NCBI GenBank assembly: GCA_040880125.1
Contig: JBBDJB010000056.1
Location: 1-64,000, forward strand
Source: JBBDJB01 sp040880125
GTDB lineage: Bacteria; Planctomycetota; Planctomycetia; Pirellulales; JBBDJB01
Length of the DNA: 64,000 bases
Direction of reading: 5' to 3'
Position 1 is the stretch's first letter; every line of letters starts with the position of its first letter. Shown here piece after piece: positions 8,727-17,329 of this stretch. The position numbers and the translations under genes were made by a program. The notes beneath the pieces are model-generated. The model saw only the letters and a program-made list of their open reading frames with translations, ran no database searches and was not told the DNA's origin.

Positions 8727-10058
8727 ATGCCCCATAAGTTCCTTCAAACCCTCCGGCTCGGCTTCAGCAGCCTGCTGTTGCACAAGCTGCGCTCTGCGCT
8801 GGCCGTGCTGGGCATCCTCATCGGGGTCACGGCCGTGATCTGGCTGGTGGCGATGGGTGAGGGCGTCAGCCACGAGGCCCAGCAGCAGATCAAGGACCTC
8901 GGCGCCACCAACATCATCGTCCGCAGCGTCAAGCCGCCGCAGGAGTCCTCAGCCGAGGGGGGCGGCAGCTTCTTCATCGAATATGGACTGCTGCGCGACG
9001 ACTACGACCGAATTGTCTCGAACATCCCCACCGTCACCGCCGCGGTGCCGATGCGCGAAATCGCTCGCGAGGTGCGGCACTCCGACCGTACGGCCAACGT
9101 CAAGCTCGTCGGCTGCACGCCCGAGTATTTGCAGTTGAACCATCTGGCAGTGTCCCGTGGCCGGTTTCTTTCCGATCGCGACCTGGAAACGGCCGACAAC
9201 GTGGCGGTGCTGGGGGACACGACGGCCCAGATGCTCTTCCCGTACCAGGATCCGATCGGGCGGACGGTGCAGATCGGAGAGGATTTCTACGTCATCGTCG
9301 GGCAAACTGCCGCGCGGACGGCCTCCGCTGCAATTGGCGGCAGCCTGGAAGCCCGCGACTACAACCAGGACGTCTATATCCCGCTCACCACGCTTCGCTG
9401 GCGCATTGGCGACATGGTGCTGACCGCACGTTCCGGCAGCCGCGAGGGCGAGATCGTCCAGTTGAGCCAGATTACCGTCGGCGTGGGTGATCTCTCCGAA
9501 GTCGACGGTACGGCCGACGTGATCTCCACGCTGTTGGAGCGATACCACGGTACGTCGGATTACGCCGTGGTCGTTCCCAAGGAACTGCTGCGTCAGGCGG
9601 AGATGCTCCGCACGTTGTTCAATGTGCTGCTGGTGCTGATCGCCGGCATCTCGCTGCTGGTCGGCGGCATCGGCATCATGAACATCATGCTGGCCACAGT
9701 GACCGAGCGTACGCGCGAGATCGGTGTCCGGCGTGCGCTGGGGGCGAAGCGGCGCGACATCATCCAGCAGTTCCTCACTGAGACGGTCGTGCTCTCGGGC
9801 ACTGGCGGCTTACTCGGCGTGCTAGGCGGATTTCTCTGCGGGCCGGTCGTCAGCGGCGTCCGTACTGCGGCAATCTACTTCTTCCCGGCACAGATGGACA
9901 CGCTCCCTCGTAATATCCAGACACTGGAGCCTTTGATCGCGCCCTGGTCGGTGATCGCCGCCTTCGGGATTTCAGTTGCGGTGGGCATCATCTTCGGCCT
10001 CTATCCCGCCCGCCGCGCCGCATACATGGATCCGATCGAAGCACTGCGGCACGAGTAG
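8727..10058 (+). CDS. MacB/FtsX-type ABC transporter permease (no ATPase domain)
   Basis: A 443-residue membrane protein. Start at ATG 8727 (MPHKFLQTLRLG), since the 20 residues before it add nothing typical of the family. Layout is that of MacB-type permeases: TM1 (about 22-44) directly after the basic N-terminus, a large periplasmic domain (about 45-305), then three TM helices in the FtsX block, with the family motif NIMLATVTERTREIGVRRAL between TM2 and the cytoplasmic helix. It ends PARRAAYMDPIEALRHE, the standard C-terminal signature. MacB itself carries an N-terminal ATPase; this protein does not, and no ATPase gene lies nearby, so the ATPase must be encoded elsewhere. Probable third member of the tripartite exporter that starts at 3613. 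Confidence 0.88.
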   Translation: MPHKFLQTLRLGFSSLLLHKLRSALAVLGILIGVTAVIWLVAMGEGVSHEAQQQIKDLGATNIIVRSVKPPQESSAEGGGSFFIEYGLLRDDYDRIVSNIPTVTAAVPMREIAREVRHSDRTANVKLVGCTPEYLQLNHLAVSRGRFLSDRDLETADNVAVLGDTTAQMLFPYQDPIGRTVQIGEDFYVIVGQTAARTASAAIGGSLEARDYNQDVYIPLTTLRWRIGDMVLTARSGSREGEIVQLSQITVGVGDLSEVDGTADVISTLLERYHGTSDYAVVVPKELLRQAEMLRTLFNVLLVLIAGISLLVGGIGIMNIMLATVTERTREIGVRRALGAKRRDIIQQFLTETVVLSGTGGLLGVLGGFLCGPVVSGVRTAAIYFFPAQMDTLPRNIQTLEPLIAPWSVIAAFGISVAVGIIFGLYPARRAAYMDPIEALRHE

Positions 10059-10179
10059 CCATCGCTCCGGGCCGTAGAGAGAGTAGCTCAAGAGAATTCC
10101 CTCTCCGCCAATGAAACAGTGCCGGGGAATTGGGAACAGCCCTCCCGCGGTCGACTTAACCGGTGCGGTCGACAACGCG

Positions 10180-12057
10180 CTAAAACGGCCATGCCCGCGG
10201 AATCACCAGCAGCGCTGTCAGCGCGGTCAGTAATGCAAGCGGCAGGCCAACCCGCAGATAGTCGCGTGGTTGGTAGCCGCCGGGCCCCATGACCATCAGG
10301 TTCGTCTGATAACCGATGGGCGTGACGAAGCTCAGCGAGGCGGCCAGGGCGATCGCCATGATGAACGGCCGCGTGCTGTAGTCGGCGGCGTCCGCCACGC
10401 CGATGGCGACCGGGATCAGCATGGTGGCCACGGCCACGTTGGTGATCATCTCGGTGAAGAACATCGCGACTAGATAAATCACCGCCAAAAGCACGTAGGG
10501 AGTGGCCTGCGGTGACGTAATCACGTATCCGACTCCGTCGACCAAGCGGTAAGCAATGAACTCCGCCGCTTCGCTCTGTTGCAGTGCCGTGCCCAATCCC
10601 AGCGCGCAGGCGATGGTGATCAACACCTGCAGGTCGACGGCCGCACGCGCTTCGGAGATAGTAACGCAGCGGGCAATGATCATTGCGCCGGCGATCGTCA
10701 GCGCCGCGATGGCATGCGAGGAAATGCCCCCAGGCATCCCAGCCGAGCGCATCCAGTTGCAGGCAGCTAGCCATATAATGAGTAAGACGAACAGGCCGCC
10801 GGCAAGCAAGGCCCGGTCGTGCCGGCGGGCTAGGGAACTGCCTACGCCGCTGACCAGGTAGAAGTCGCGATTGTGGCGATGCGTGGCAACAAAGTCGGAT
10901 CGCGTTTGCAAGAGCAACGTGTCGCCCGGCTCCAGGCGGATGTTGCCGATCTTATTAGTCAACCGGACGCCGTTTCGATGCACGGCCACGATCGCCGCGT
11001 TGTAGCGCTCGCGGAAGTTCGCTTCACGCACCGTGTGCCCGACCAGCGGCGATGTGCGCGACAGCACGGCCTCGGTCAGGTGACGTTGCTGGCGCATCCG
11101 CGGATCGACCTCGTAGGTCATGTCGACCGCCGGCACCAGGCCGGGGATCTTTTCCAAGTCGGCGATGGTCGTCACCACACCGGTGAACACCAGCCGGTCG
11201 TTGGCCTCGATCACGTCTCGCGGCGTGACGGGCGTGACGACGTTTCCGTCGCGGTCGATCTCGATCAAGAACAGCCCAGGCAGGTGCCGCAGTCCGGCGG
11301 CTTCGACCGACTTGCCCACCAGGGGGCAACCAGGCTGCACGAGCATTTCGACGAGGTACTCCCGCCGCTTGTCGCCGAGCTGCTCGATCAGCTCGGTGCG
11401 GTTGGGAAGCAGCCGCCGTCCGACCAGCAGGATGTACGCCGCGCCGACGACGGCGCAAGGCACGCCGGCGCGGGTGATCTCAAAAAAGCCGATGCCTTCG
11501 ATAGGGGTGCCGAAGACCGACGTGGTGGTCGTGCCGTCGGTGGCGAGTTTAAGCAAAAGGTCGTTGATAACCAGCGTTGTACTGGTGCCGATCAACGTGC
11601 AGACGCCACCGAGAATCGTCAGGTAACTTAGCGGCATCAACAGCCGCGAGGGAGAGATGGAGTGCTTGCGGCACCAGTCGACCACCACGGGGGCGAGCAT
11701 TGCCACCAGCGGCGTATTGAGCAGAAACGCAGAAACCGGCACAACCGTTACGACCAATCGCCACAAGGCGCGGCCCTCGCTGTGCACGTTTCCTAACAGC
11801 CGCTGACCGATCCAGTCAAGCACTCCGGTGCTCCGCAGGGCCGCCGCGGCGGCGAACAGCGCGGCGATCGTGATCACGGCCGTACTGGCAAAGCCGGACA
11901 AGGCCTGCGCAGGGGTAATCACCCCCAGCACAGTGACGGCAACCAATCCGCCCAGGAACAGAAGATCGACCGGCATATCCCGGCGCCGCTGCAAGCCGAT
12001 GAGGATGGCCAGCGTGACCAGTAGGGAGATCCAGCCGTCGAGTGAGAGTGATTGCAT
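10180..12057 (-). CDS. SLC13/DASS-family permease with two RCK-C (TrkA-C) domains
   Basis: A 625-residue inner-membrane transporter of the divalent anion:sodium symporter type. The N-terminal half has about five to six hydrophobic helices including LNTPLVAMLAPVVVDWCRK and LIGTSTTLVINDLLL, the latter matching the conserved TSTT/N motif of the family. The centre (about residues 225-400) holds two TrkA-C-like ligand-binding domains (GKSVEAAGLRHLPGLFLIEI and a second copy near GHTVREANFRERYNAAIVAV). The C-terminal half repeats the helical bundle and contains FVTPIGYQTNLMVMGPGGY. Substrate may be sulfate, a dicarboxylate or another oxyanion and cannot be fixed from sequence. It stands alone and converges on the efflux cluster, with 121 bp between stops. 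Confidence 0.86.
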   Translation of the reverse strand: MQSLSLDGWISLLVTLAILIGLQRRRDMPVDLLFLGGLVAVTVLGVITPAQALSGFASTAVITIAALFAAAAALRSTGVLDWIGQRLLGNVHSEGRALWRLVVTVVPVSAFLLNTPLVAMLAPVVVDWCRKHSISPSRLLMPLSYLTILGGVCTLIGTSTTLVINDLLLKLATDGTTTTSVFGTPIEGIGFFEITRAGVPCAVVGAAYILLVGRRLLPNRTELIEQLGDKRREYLVEMLVQPGCPLVGKSVEAAGLRHLPGLFLIEIDRDGNVVTPVTPRDVIEANDRLVFTGVVTTIADLEKIPGLVPAVDMTYEVDPRMRQQRHLTEAVLSRTSPLVGHTVREANFRERYNAAIVAVHRNGVRLTNKIGNIRLEPGDTLLLQTRSDFVATHRHNRDFYLVSGVGSSLARRHDRALLAGGLFVLLIIWLAACNWMRSAGMPGGISSHAIAALTIAGAMIIARCVTISEARAAVDLQVLITIACALGLGTALQQSEAAEFIAYRLVDGVGYVITSPQATPYVLLAVIYLVAMFFTEMITNVAVATMLIPVAIGVADAADYSTRPFIMAIALAASLSFVTPIGYQTNLMVMGPGGYQPRDYLRVGLPLALLTALTALLVIPRAWPF

Positions 12058-12453
12058 GGCGGCCGGTCAGGATCGCAGATGCGTGGCCATTTGTGCATGA
12101 AATCCGCGGGTCCGTGCGGTCCGCGGAACCGTGGCGGGGCCGATGTTTCGCACGCTCGCTACCTGAGGTCAGGATCACGCTTCCCGGGTGGGGCGTTCGC
12201 ACCGGTCGGCGCGGGTTGAGGGAATAATTCGGCTCGGCCGGCGCGAAACTGCTATGCAGTTGTTGTTGCGGCGCTTGAATTTGCCTTTTTCTTGTAGCGT
12301 AACTGTAGTACCCGGAATAAAATAGGGGTATTCGGCCATCTCTCGATCTGCGGCCAACGGTCCGGTAGTCTTCGACGACTGGCGCAGGGGAAGCTATTGC
12401 ATTCGGAACACGGTGGCTGCCACGCAGACGGAATCACGTTTGGAGTGCCCGAC
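12058..12453. other. divergent intergenic region between transporter and VWA protein genes
   Basis: About 400 bases between two divergent genes. It must contain both promoters. A moderately AT-rich patch at 12270-12335 (with TAAAAT near 12318) is the likeliest promoter zone for the rightward gene, but no -35 at a normal distance stands out. No gene or RNA seen. Confidence 0.4.
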
Positions 12454-15400
12454 ATGTCTTTTCTTGCTGCCTTTTTTTCCCGCAACGGCATGACTTGGTG
12501 CGTCGCCAGTGCCCTGGCGTTGGCGCTGTTTTCCTCGGCCGACCTCGCGTCGGCAGCCGATGGTGACGCCTCAAAACTCGACACCTACACCAAGCCCGAC
12601 GGGACATCGTACTACGCGCTGCGCCTTTCGGCCGATGCCGCCGTGCCGCGCATGGCGGCCCACGATCTGGTGATCTTGTTCGACACCTCGGCCAGCCAGG
12701 CCGGTGCTTATCGCGATAAGGCGATGGCGAACCTGGACGCGGTGCTGGCCGGACTGGGTGCCGACGACCGCGTGCAGTTGGTGGCAGTCGATCTGGACGC
12801 CATCCCGCTTACCTCCGGCTATGTATCGCCCCACAGCGATGCGATGCGGGCGGCCATGGACAAGCTGCGGCAGCGCGTTCCGCTGGGCTCGACCGACATG
12901 GCCGCGGCCCTTGCGGCGGCCGCCGGTAACGCTGCCAGCGCCCGGGCTGGTGCCAGCCGCTCGGCGCTGTACATCGGCGACGGCATCAGCGCCGCCAATC
13001 TGCTCGACACTCCGCAATTTCAACAAACCATCGACTCGCTCCGCAACGCCCGGGTTTCGGTGAGCAGCTATGCCGTGGGACCGCGGATCGATTCTCAGCT
13101 TCTGGCGGTCGTCGCCAATCAAACCGGCGGAGTTATGGCCGTCGCACGCCCGTTGACCGAAGGCGATTCGGGTGCCAACGCGTCGCAGGAAGATCGCGGC
13201 CTGGCGGCAGAGTACGGCATGCAATTGGCCCAGGCGGTACGCTCGCCGGTGCTGTGGCCGGTGGAGACGGACCTGCCCGAGGCGATGGGAAAGGCGTACC
13301 CCGTGAGCACGCCTCCCCTGCGAACTGACCGCGATAGCGTGCTGATTGGTACCGGAACACTCGATGAAGCGATCAACGTCGCCATGACCGTGGAAGTGGC
13401 CGGCGAGCAGCGCACACTGCAGTGGCAAGTCCAGCCAGCGGCCCCGAGTGACGACAACGCTTACCTGGCCCAGTTGGTTGACTTGGCCCGCGCGGACCAA
13501 GGGCTGACTCTGCCGACCATCGGCAGCGCGGGACTGCGGGAGACGAAGCGGCTGATCGACGACGGTTCCCAAGGCCTCACCGGCCTGGCGCAACATGCAC
13601 TGGCGACAGGCAATGCCGCGAATGCCGCCCTGCTGGCCGACGAGGCCCTGCGGCGCGATCCGGCCAACCCCGAGGCGCAAGCCATTCGCAACGTGGCCCA
13701 CCGCCAGGACGCGGCCGACGAGCAGAGCGGTGGCGCCGACTTGCAATTGGTTCGCGTGGCACAGGCGGAAGAACCCCCGCTTCCGCCCTCCGGTGTCGGT
13801 CCGCTCCGCGACGAGGCACCGCTGGACGAAGGTCTGCTGGGCCAGTTCGAAGCCCAGGGCGCCGTTATCAGCGACATGATTCAGACTCAGGTACAAGCGG
13901 AGCTCCGCGAGGCCCGCGGTCAAATGACGACGCAGCCGGGTCCGGTAATCCAGGAGTTGAAGCTCACGCTCGAATCGGTGCGTCAGGCGCCGGAACTCGA
14001 CCCGAACGTTCGCGCACGGCTGATCGGCCAGATCGAGCTGGCGCTTCGCGAAGCCGAGCGGTTGCAGATCGAGTTGGAAGAACGGCGGCGCATGGCGCTG
14101 GAGCAACAGGCCATTGCCCGTGAACAGCAGCTTCTCGCCGACCGAATCATTCGTCAGCAGCAGACGCTCGAGCAGCTCATGGAGCGATTTTCCTCGCTAA
14201 TGGACGAGGGCCGTTTCCTGGATGCCGAAGATGGACTGGGCCCGGAAATTGTGGAGCTCGACCCGCGGGGGGTCATTTCCCGCGCCGCATTGGTGAATGT
14301 GCAGTTGGAGCGAAATGTCACCATCGCGGAGGAAGTTCGGCTCGCGCGGCATAAGGCGTATCTCGACACGCTGCACATGGTGGAGCTTTCTTCGGTTCCC
14401 TTCCCGGACGATCCGCCGATCGTATATCCGGACGCGGACTGGTGGCGTGACATGACGATCCGCCGCACTGAGCGATATGCGTCGGTCGATCTGAGCCAGG
14501 CCGGCGACGCGGAGTCTGCAATTCGCCAAGCGCTCGATGAACCGACCATCGTCGAGTTCTTCGAGACGCCACTGAGCGAGGCGGTGGCATTCTTGGAGCA
14601 GCAACACAAGATTGATATCGAGATCGACACGCGGGCGCTGGAGCAAATTGCCATTCCGCCGGACACGCCGGTCACGCGTGCCGTCAGCGGCATTACGCTG
14701 CGCTCGGCCCTGCGGCTCATGCTCAATGATCTCGACCTGACTTACATGATCGACAACGAGGTGCTGCTGATCACCACGCCCGAGGTGGCCGAAGAAAACC
14801 TGACGACGAAGGTCTATCCCGTGGCCGATCTGGTACTGCCGGTCGGTATGGGCGCGCTAGGCGGCGGTGGCATGGGAATGATGGGTGGAATGGGAATGAT
14901 GGGTGGAATGGGTGGAGGAATGGGGATGGGTGGTGGCATGGGTGGTGGCATGGGTGGTGGCATGGGAGGCATGGGGATGGGTGGAATGGGCGGTGGAATG
15001 GGTGGCATGGGAATGGGTGGAGGAATGTTCAGCGTTCCGCCTGAGCCAACCCCCGGCGACTTGACCCTCACCCGCCGCGCCGCCAGTGCCCCAACCGGCC
15101 AAACGCCGGCCGACGGGGCCGCACCGCCCACCAGCGACCAAGCCCGAACCGATGAGACCGTCCAGCCGAGCGAGTCCAAAGAGCGCAAGCCGGCCACGGC
15201 GATCGTCATTGACGCGTCGGTTGCTGCGGAGAAGTTCTGGGACGACTACTTCTCCGGCCAGCAGGCCGACGCGGCGGCGGTTCGCGAAACGGTGCGGCAG
15301 CTCTCCCGAGACCGTCAGATGAAGCAGGTCATCGTCTTGATCCAGTCGGCCCTGCGGCACGGCCAGCCTCAACCGTGGATGTATGAAGCGATGGGGCTAG

Positions 15401-16593
15401 CGATGAAGGTCGACGGCCGCTCGGATGCCGACATCGAACGGGCGTTGATGTCCGCCGCCGATTTCAGCGACAGCCCCCAGCATCTGATGTATGTCGCCCA
15501 GTATCTTCAGCGGATGGGTCTGGAGGAGCGAGCACTGCAGCTTTACCGCCAGGTCTCCAAGGTCGCCCCACTGCAGCAAGAGCCGTATATGCTGGGCCTC
15601 CACCTCGCCAAGCGACTGAACGACATCGACGCCCTCCAGTGGGCAACCTGCGGGGTGCTGAGCCAGGCATGGCCGCGGAACCAGGCGGACGTCTGGCAGT
15701 CGGCGTATCGCACCGCCGTGGCCACCGTCGAGCGGCTGCGTGAAGAGGAGCGCACGGCCGAGGCGGCCGCGTTCGAGAAGCAGCTTTCCGAGGCCCTGAT
15801 CCGCGACTGCATCATTGAGGTGAGTTGGACCGGTGAGGCCGACATCGACTTGCTCGTCGAGGAGCCCTCCGGCACGGTCTGCTCGCTGCGCAATCCCCGC
15901 ACGCCCGCCGGCGGCGTCATGCTGGACGATGCCTACTCGGGCGTGAGCGAAAAGGCGGATCGCTACAGCGAGATCTACGTCTGTCCAAGTGGATTCAATG
16001 GCCGGTATCGCATCCTGCTACGGCGTGTTTGGGGAGAAGTGACCGCGCAAAAGGTCACCGTCGACGTATATACGAATTACGGTACCTCGCAGGCCAAGCA
16101 CGAGCGGCAGCAGATTTCGCTGGCCGACGGCAACGCGGGCGTTGTATTCGAGCTGTCCGATGGCCGCCGGCGCGATCCGCTGCGGGGCCAGCAGCTTGCC
16201 AAGGCCGCGGTCGACCAGGTTGCCGTCGGGCGCGCGATCCTGGCCCAGCAACTCTCGTCGATTGCCGATCCCCGCGCACTTCCCAGTGCGGACCTGGCGG
16301 AGCGCCGCCGGCTGGCCGCGCGGCTGTTGGGCGGACGCGGAGCCGTCGGCTTTCAGCCGGTGATCGAAGTTCTGCCCGAAGGCACCAGCCTCACGGTGAC
16401 CGGCGTGGTGTCGGCCGACCGCCGCTATGTGCGGATCACGGCGTTGCCGCTGTTCTCCACGATCGGCGACGTGACGACCTTCACGTTCGCCGGCGAAGCG
16501 CAGGCGGCACCGGGCGGCGGTGGCGGCGGCGGCGGAGCCGGTGGGGTCGGCGGTTTCCCCGGCGGCGGCGCGGGTGGCGGTGGCGTTTTCTAG
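12454..16593 (+). CDS. Giant secreted VWA / STN-like / Gly-Met-rich multidomain protein
   Basis: A 1379-residue protein. ATG 12454 follows GGAG at 12442-12445 and begins a signal peptide ending near ADLASAA (residue 35). Visible parts in order: a von Willebrand A domain with MIDAS motif D77-T-S-A-S81; a TPR-like helical pair (about 375-420); long coiled-coil helices rich in Gln/Arg/Glu (about 490-590); an STN/secretin-N0-like domain (about 690-785, with FFETPLSEAVAFLEQQHKID); a Gly-Met tract (about 797-859); more TPR-like helices (about 930-1090); a beta-rich domain opening SWTGEADIDLLVEEPSG (about 1115-1240) that resembles YfaP-type domains; and a poly-Gly tail. The STN-like domain may allow contact with an outer-membrane complex. 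Function unknown; the domain calls are mine and vary in strength. Confidence 0.75.
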   Translation: MSFLAAFFSRNGMTWCVASALALALFSSADLASAADGDASKLDTYTKPDGTSYYALRLSADAAVPRMAAHDLVILFDTSASQAGAYRDKAMANLDAVLAGLGADDRVQLVAVDLDAIPLTSGYVSPHSDAMRAAMDKLRQRVPLGSTDMAAALAAAAGNAASARAGASRSALYIGDGISAANLLDTPQFQQTIDSLRNARVSVSSYAVGPRIDSQLLAVVANQTGGVMAVARPLTEGDSGANASQEDRGLAAEYGMQLAQAVRSPVLWPVETDLPEAMGKAYPVSTPPLRTDRDSVLIGTGTLDEAINVAMTVEVAGEQRTLQWQVQPAAPSDDNAYLAQLVDLARADQGLTLPTIGSAGLRETKRLIDDGSQGLTGLAQHALATGNAANAALLADEALRRDPANPEAQAIRNVAHRQDAADEQSGGADLQLVRVAQAEEPPLPPSGVGPLRDEAPLDEGLLGQFEAQGAVISDMIQTQVQAELREARGQMTTQPGPVIQELKLTLESVRQAPELDPNVRARLIGQIELALREAERLQIELEERRRMALEQQAIAREQQLLADRIIRQQQTLEQLMERFSSLMDEGRFLDAEDGLGPEIVELDPRGVISRAALVNVQLERNVTIAEEVRLARHKAYLDTLHMVELSSVPFPDDPPIVYPDADWWRDMTIRRTERYASVDLSQAGDAESAIRQALDEPTIVEFFETPLSEAVAFLEQQHKIDIEIDTRALEQIAIPPDTPVTRAVSGITLRSALRLMLNDLDLTYMIDNEVLLITTPEVAEENLTTKVYPVADLVLPVGMGALGGGGMGMMGGMGMMGGMGGGMGMGGGMGGGMGGGMGGMGMGGMGGGMGGMGMGGGMFSVPPEPTPGDLTLTRRAASAPTGQTPADGAAPPTSDQARTDETVQPSESKERKPATAIVIDASVAAEKFWDDYFSGQQADAAAVRETVRQLSRDRQMKQVIVLIQSALRHGQPQPWMYEAMGLAMKVDGRSDADIERALMSAADFSDSPQHLMYVAQYLQRMGLEERALQLYRQVSKVAPLQQEPYMLGLHLAKRLNDIDALQWATCGVLSQAWPRNQADVWQSAYRTAVATVERLREEERTAEAAAFEKQLSEALIRDCIIEVSWTGEADIDLLVEEPSGTVCSLRNPRTPAGGVMLDDAYSGVSEKADRYSEIYVCPSGFNGRYRILLRRVWGEVTAQKVTVDVYTNYGTSQAKHERQQISLADGNAGVVFELSDGRRRDPLRGQQLAKAAVDQVAVGRAILAQQLSSIADPRALPSADLAERRRLAARLLGGRGAVGFQPVIEVLPEGTSLTVTGVVSADRRYVRITALPLFSTIGDVTTFTFAGEAQAAPGGGGGGGGAGGVGGFPGGGAGGGGVF

Positions 16594-17329
16594 CTGCCGC
16601 CGCGATTTGCCCTGCTCCGATCTTACACGCCGTACCTTGTCCTGTCGTGCTCTGCTTTTGCCGCACCGCACACCCTCTTCCTTCAAGAAAGAGGGGAATG
16701 CCTAAGGCGCCCCGTGGCCCCCACCTAGCTCCGGCGAGCCGATCGGTGGCACGGACTTCCTGTCTGTGCTGAATTGGCGCCGCGGCTGAGGCGCGGTGCC
16801 CAACCTCGTCGCCTTTCGCACTTCAGAGCTATCTGAATCGCTGGCCCCAAATGGTGCCGCGCAGCTCGGCCGCATCCGCCGGTGATCATTCCAGCCTCGC
16901 GCCCTGGCCGACGCCGCACGACCGGTTTTATCGGCGTTTTCGCTCCCGCAACCCTTGTGCAGGCGTCAAGCTCGGGCACAAACTTCTTGTTTTATTTGAT
17001 AGTCACAATCACAATGAACCTTCAGCAGTTCACGTAACGGCTCGTTTGCGGATTGCCGAAGCGGCGTTCCTTCTCTTCTTGTTCGCCGTGGCTTTGGCAC
17101 ACTGCCGCGAGTCTATCGCGGTGGGCCGCGGGGCACGCTTTGCCTGCCTCGAGGCCCGACCGACTCTTGGAGCCGTGAACCGCCAGGAACGGACAAACGG
17201 ACGAGGCACGCCAGCGATGGATCGGCGTTGCGACCCGCTTTTCGCAAGGGGTCGCTTCGATACCGGGGCGCTCGGCCTCTCGTCTTCGGCTGGGACTTCT
17301 TTTCTAGCGCTTGAGGTGGATTGCCAACC
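16594..17329. other. intergenic region with small hairpins, leader of the giant repeat protein
   Basis: About 735 bases. Contents: a 7-bp hairpin CCCTCTT/AAGAGGG at 16673-16695 just after the VWA gene (possible weak terminator, no T-run); a dispersed hairpin element at 16746-16771 (listed separately); an AT-richer patch at 16975-17030 that may hold the promoter of the next gene; and a 7-bp hairpin (GCGACCC/GGGTCGC, around 17227-17252) within the presumed 5' leader. An open frame at 16851-17333 has no recognisable product and is not called. Confidence 0.45.
16746..16771 (-). repeat. dispersed hairpin element, GCACAGACAGG type
   Basis: On the minus strand it starts CAGCACAGACAGG and ends GTCCGTGCCAC. 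Close relatives lie at 28379-28403, 39725-39749 and 58652-58677, all outside genes. Each is an imperfect palindrome of about 25 nt. Confidence 0.6.
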
